From UBA1672 sp964015995 (lineage in GTDB: Bacteria > Pseudomonadota > Alphaproteobacteria > Micavibrionales > Micavibrionaceae), in contig CAXHFH010000013.1 in NCBI GenBank assembly GCA_964015995.1, positions 1 to 33,997 of the forward strand: a DNA stretch of 33,997 bases, in the 5' to 3' direction. Shown piece after piece: positions 33,822 to 33,997 of the stretch. Position 1 is the first letter of the stretch; the number at the start of each line of letters is the position of its first letter. Under the pieces are notes generated by a model. The model did no database searches, had not been told where the DNA came from, and saw nothing but the letters and a program-made list of their open reading frames with translations. Both the position numbers and the translations under genes were made by a program.

Positions 33822-33997
33822 TTGGATTTACGCCCTATATTATACATCAACGGCATTTTCTTAAGCATCCTGTCCATCAGTATGATCTTTCCGATGCTTG
33901 CCGACATCTATTTCGGTTATGACGATTGGATGGTGTTCTTTGTATGTATTATTATCACAGCCTTCTTTGGTGGCGCCCTCATACTCAGTAATATGGG
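33822..33997 (+). CDS. trkH: TrkH-family potassium uptake protein, 3' end outside window
   Basis: Channel subunit of the Trk potassium uptake system in the inner membrane. Only about 58 residues are visible, reading on past the right edge. The opening LDLRPILYINGIFLSILSIS, with MIFPMLADIYFG and two strongly hydrophobic helices, matches the usual TrkH N-terminus (DLRPVLY-type start, first helix pair). An in-frame TAA at 33813-33815 limits the start, and TTG 33822 is the only plausible initiator, with AGAAGG ten bases before it. A short ATG-AAA-GAA-GGG-TAA lies just upstream and probably only supplies the ribosome binding site. The selectivity-filter loops are beyond the window. Confidence 0.8.
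   Translation, partial: MDLRPILYINGIFLSILSISMIFPMLADIYFGYDDWMVFFVCIIITAFFGGALILSNM

Overview
The window reads as chromosomal DNA of a free-living, flagellated alphaproteobacterium that makes polyhydroxybutyrate (PHB). The evidence is the Asp-type HemB, the PhaR regulator beside phaC, the small YdcH/DUF465 and RHH_4 ribbon-helix-helix proteins, the paired DUF882 and YcbB-type cell-wall enzymes, and a TrkH of alphaproteobacterial type. The DNA leans AT-rich by eye. I cannot fix a genus; a Micavibrio-like or other deep-branching lineage would fit, but that is inference. I saw no transposase, integrase, phage gene, CRISPR array, rRNA or tRNA. No stretch above 300 bases lacks a gene; the longest gaps are 32515-32763, 992-1203 and 17514-17716.

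Layout, left to right. (1) hemB, cut by the left edge, then the flagellar stator pair motA-motB and an exported lactonase-like metallo-hydrolase, all on +. (2) recO-parC on -, overlapping by 14 nt. (3) On +, a translationally coupled pair of an Ldh2-family dehydrogenase and an L-aspartate dehydrogenase, followed by a histidine phosphatase. (4) On -, folK-folP, a DUF882/MepK-like endopeptidase, a YcbB-type L,D-transpeptidase, ilvD, two coupled bPH2 membrane proteins and a phosphofructokinase. (5) On +, a DUF465 protein, purE-purK, fumC and an RHH_4 protein. (6) On -, a PHB cluster phaC-phaA-phaB, then a single-domain cyclic-nucleotide-binding protein and a large AsmA-family protein; phaR diverges from phaC. 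(7) On -, a secreted coiled-coil protein of unknown role, prfB with its programmed +1 frameshift, and a DJ-1/PfpI-like protein without the usual cysteine. (8) On +, an OmpA-domain lipoprotein and the start of trkH, cut by the right edge.

How the genes work together. phaA, phaB and phaC give the whole route from acetyl-CoA to PHB, with phaR as the probable repressor at the divergent promoter. folK and folP are consecutive steps of folate synthesis, and purE and purK consecutive steps of purine synthesis. The L,D-transpeptidase and the MepK-like protein probably make and cut 3-3 peptidoglycan cross-links. The gene packing is tight: several same-strand pairs overlap by 4-14 nt, and three convergent pairs overlap or nearly touch.

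Most of the window is ordinary core metabolism. The points that merit a second look are the terminator-like hairpin just before the folK ribosome binding site, the dehydrogenase pair, the short PHB synthase with no visible partner subunit, TGTGCA-type palindromes around the pha genes, the secreted coiled-coil protein and the DJ-1-like protein with a degenerate active site. I found no convincing wholly new system.
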